NCBI GenBank assembly: GCA_937930265.1
Contig: CALGLI010000338.1
Coordinates: 1 to 6,787, forward strand
From: an uncultured Veillonella sp.
Lineage (GTDB): Bacteria; Bacillota; Negativicutes; Veillonellales; Veillonellaceae
Reading direction: 5' to 3'
DNA length: 6,787 nt
The notes beneath the pieces are model-generated. The model did no database searches. It had not been told where the DNA came from and worked only from the letters and a program-made list of their open reading frames with translations. Positions 5,841 to 6,787 of this stretch are shown here, piece by piece; positions within the stretch are counted from its first letter, which is position 1; every line of letters starts with the position of its first letter. The position numbers and the translations under genes are program-made.

Positions 5841-6699
5841 TCATAAAGGGACATTATTTTTAATTCCCACACCCATTGGGAACTTAGAAGATATGACATA
5901 TCGAGCTGTGCGCACATTGCAAGAAGTGGATGTGGTGGCAGCGGAAGATACGCGTCATACAGGGGTATTATTGCAACATTTTAATATTGCCAAGCCTATG
6001 ATTTCCTATCATGAGCACAATAAAGCAGAGAAAGGGGCAGACCTCATCCAACGTATGTTGGATGGTCAGTCCATCGGTTTGGTCAGTGATGCGGGGATGC
6101 CAGCTATTTCTGATCCCGGTGAAGATTTGGTGAAAGAAGCCATCGAGGTGGGGATACCTATTGTGCCTCTTCCAGGTGCTAATGCAGGATTAACAGCTTT
6201 GATTGCATCGGGGCAAAACACCAAGGAATTTCACTTCATAGGTTTTTTGCCGAAACGAAAGCAGAATGTAAAAGATGTGCTATCCCGGATTACTACCTAC
6301 GAAGGAACCCTCATTTTCTATGAAGCACCTCATCGTATAGAAGAAACTATCCAAAGCTTGTATGAAGGGTTAGGAAATCGCCCTATTACAGTAGGTCGTG
6401 AACTGACGAAAAAATTTGAAACTTTCACACGAAGCACTTTGCTAGAGTTACGGAATGATTTCAGTCAAATCGTAGAAAAAGGGGAATTTGTTCTCTTAGT
6501 AGGTGGCAGTGAAACGGTGACAGAGGAAACGAAGGTGGAGGAAGTACTGCTTTCACCATTAGAAGCAGCCCTTGCTTTAATCGAAGAGGGGATGCCTAAA
6601 AAAGAGGCAGCTCGTCAAATTGCAAAAGAACGTGGCCTTTCACGGCGTGATGTATATAATGAAATTGAATGGTATAGTAAGGAGAGAACAGATGACTAA
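5833..6699 (+). CDS. rsmI: 16S rRNA (cytidine(1402)-2'-O)-methyltransferase
   Basis: RsmI methylates the ribose of C1402 in the 16S decoding centre using S-adenosylmethionine, tuning start-codon choice and fidelity. The 288-residue protein shows LIPTPIGNLEDMTYRA (10-25), AAEDTRHTG (36-44), LVSDAGMPAISDPG (83-96), LPGANAGLTAL (113-123), FIGFLPKR (135-142), FYEAPHR (162-168) and GRELTKKFET (188-197), all hallmarks of this tetrapyrrole-methylase fold family. A helix-turn-helix-like tail follows (about 240-280, with LSRRDVYNE). The start at 5833 gives the usual N-terminus; an in-frame ATG at 5800 would add 11 atypical residues. GAGG (5817-5820) is a weak, distant ribosome site, and the start lies 8 bases inside the end of yabB, so coupling is likely. 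In B. subtilis yazA precedes this gene; here it is absent. Confidence 0.95.
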   Translation: MSSHKGTLFLIPTPIGNLEDMTYRAVRTLQEVDVVAAEDTRHTGVLLQHFNIAKPMISYHEHNKAEKGADLIQRMLDGQSIGLVSDAGMPAISDPGEDLVKEAIEVGIPIVPLPGANAGLTALIASGQNTKEFHFIGFLPKRKQNVKDVLSRITTYEGTLIFYEAPHRIEETIQSLYEGLGNRPITVGRELTKKFETFTRSTLLELRNDFSQIVEKGEFVLLVGGSETVTEETKVEEVLLSPLEAALALIEEGMPKKEAARQIAKERGLSRRDVYNEIEWYSKERTDD

Positions 6700-6787
6700 G
6701 AAACCGTATTATATTACGACACCAATTTATTATCCAAGTGCAAAATTACATATTGGACATACATACTGTACGTCCATTGCTGATACA
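6692..6787 (+). CDS. metG: Methionyl-tRNA synthetase, N-terminal fragment (runs off window)
   Basis: Only the first 32 residues are present; the window ends inside the gene. They match the start of methionyl-tRNA synthetase, a class I enzyme that charges tRNA(Met). The stretch YYITTPIYYPSAKLHIGH contains the substrate-binding TPIYYP segment and the HIGH catalytic motif (20-23) that contacts ATP. The ATG has a good AAGGAG (6679-6684) 7 bases upstream and overlaps the rsmI stop by 8 bases, so it continues the same operon. In B. subtilis metS also follows rsmI (yabC), with abrB in between; abrB is absent here. Confidence 0.93.
   Translation, partial: MTKKPYYITTPIYYPSAKLHIGHTYCTSIADT

Overview
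The window is a compact, low-GC, entirely plus-strand stretch of a bacterial chromosome. It looks like a Bacillota-type housekeeping locus. Gene order (Orn/Lys/Arg decarboxylase - tmk - holB - ricT - yabB - rsmI - metG) matches the Bacillus subtilis yaaO-tmk-holB-yaaT-yabB-yabC-metS neighbourhood, but yaaQ, yaaR, yabA, yazA and abrB are absent from the corresponding gaps. Protein flavour and codon use suggest a Negativicute such as Veillonella; this is an impression from the sequence, not a database result.

Layout. Positions 42-239 hold a 65-residue protein of unknown function with a strong ribosome binding site, closed by a near-perfect intrinsic terminator (244-293). After about 110 featureless bases comes a plausible promoter (405-433) and a 559-residue PLP-dependent Orn/Lys/Arg decarboxylase (492-2171). 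The decarboxylase carries an unusual 80-90 residue linker that includes a degenerate 12-bp/4-residue tandem repeat. A 166-base gap with a candidate promoter (2227-2255) precedes thymidylate kinase (2338-3018). The 224-base gap after tmk contains a long imperfect inverted repeat (3032-3105), an intrinsic terminator (3121-3176) and an extended -10 promoter (3202-3210).

From 3243 to the end, holB, ricT, yabB, rsmI and the start of metG form one tight operon in which every junction overlaps (by 1, 11, 8 and 8 bases), indicating translational coupling. The products serve DNA replication (dTMP kinase, clamp-loader delta-prime), RNA metabolism (RicT) and translation (tRNA A37 and 16S C1402 methyltransferases, methionyl-tRNA synthetase).

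I see no mobile element, CRISPR array, RNA gene or defence system, and nothing that looks like a wholly new system. The items most worth a second look are the repeat-bearing linker in the decarboxylase, a delta-prime subunit that lacks both the P-loop lysine and the zinc cysteines, the structured element downstream of tmk, and the unassigned 65-residue gene.
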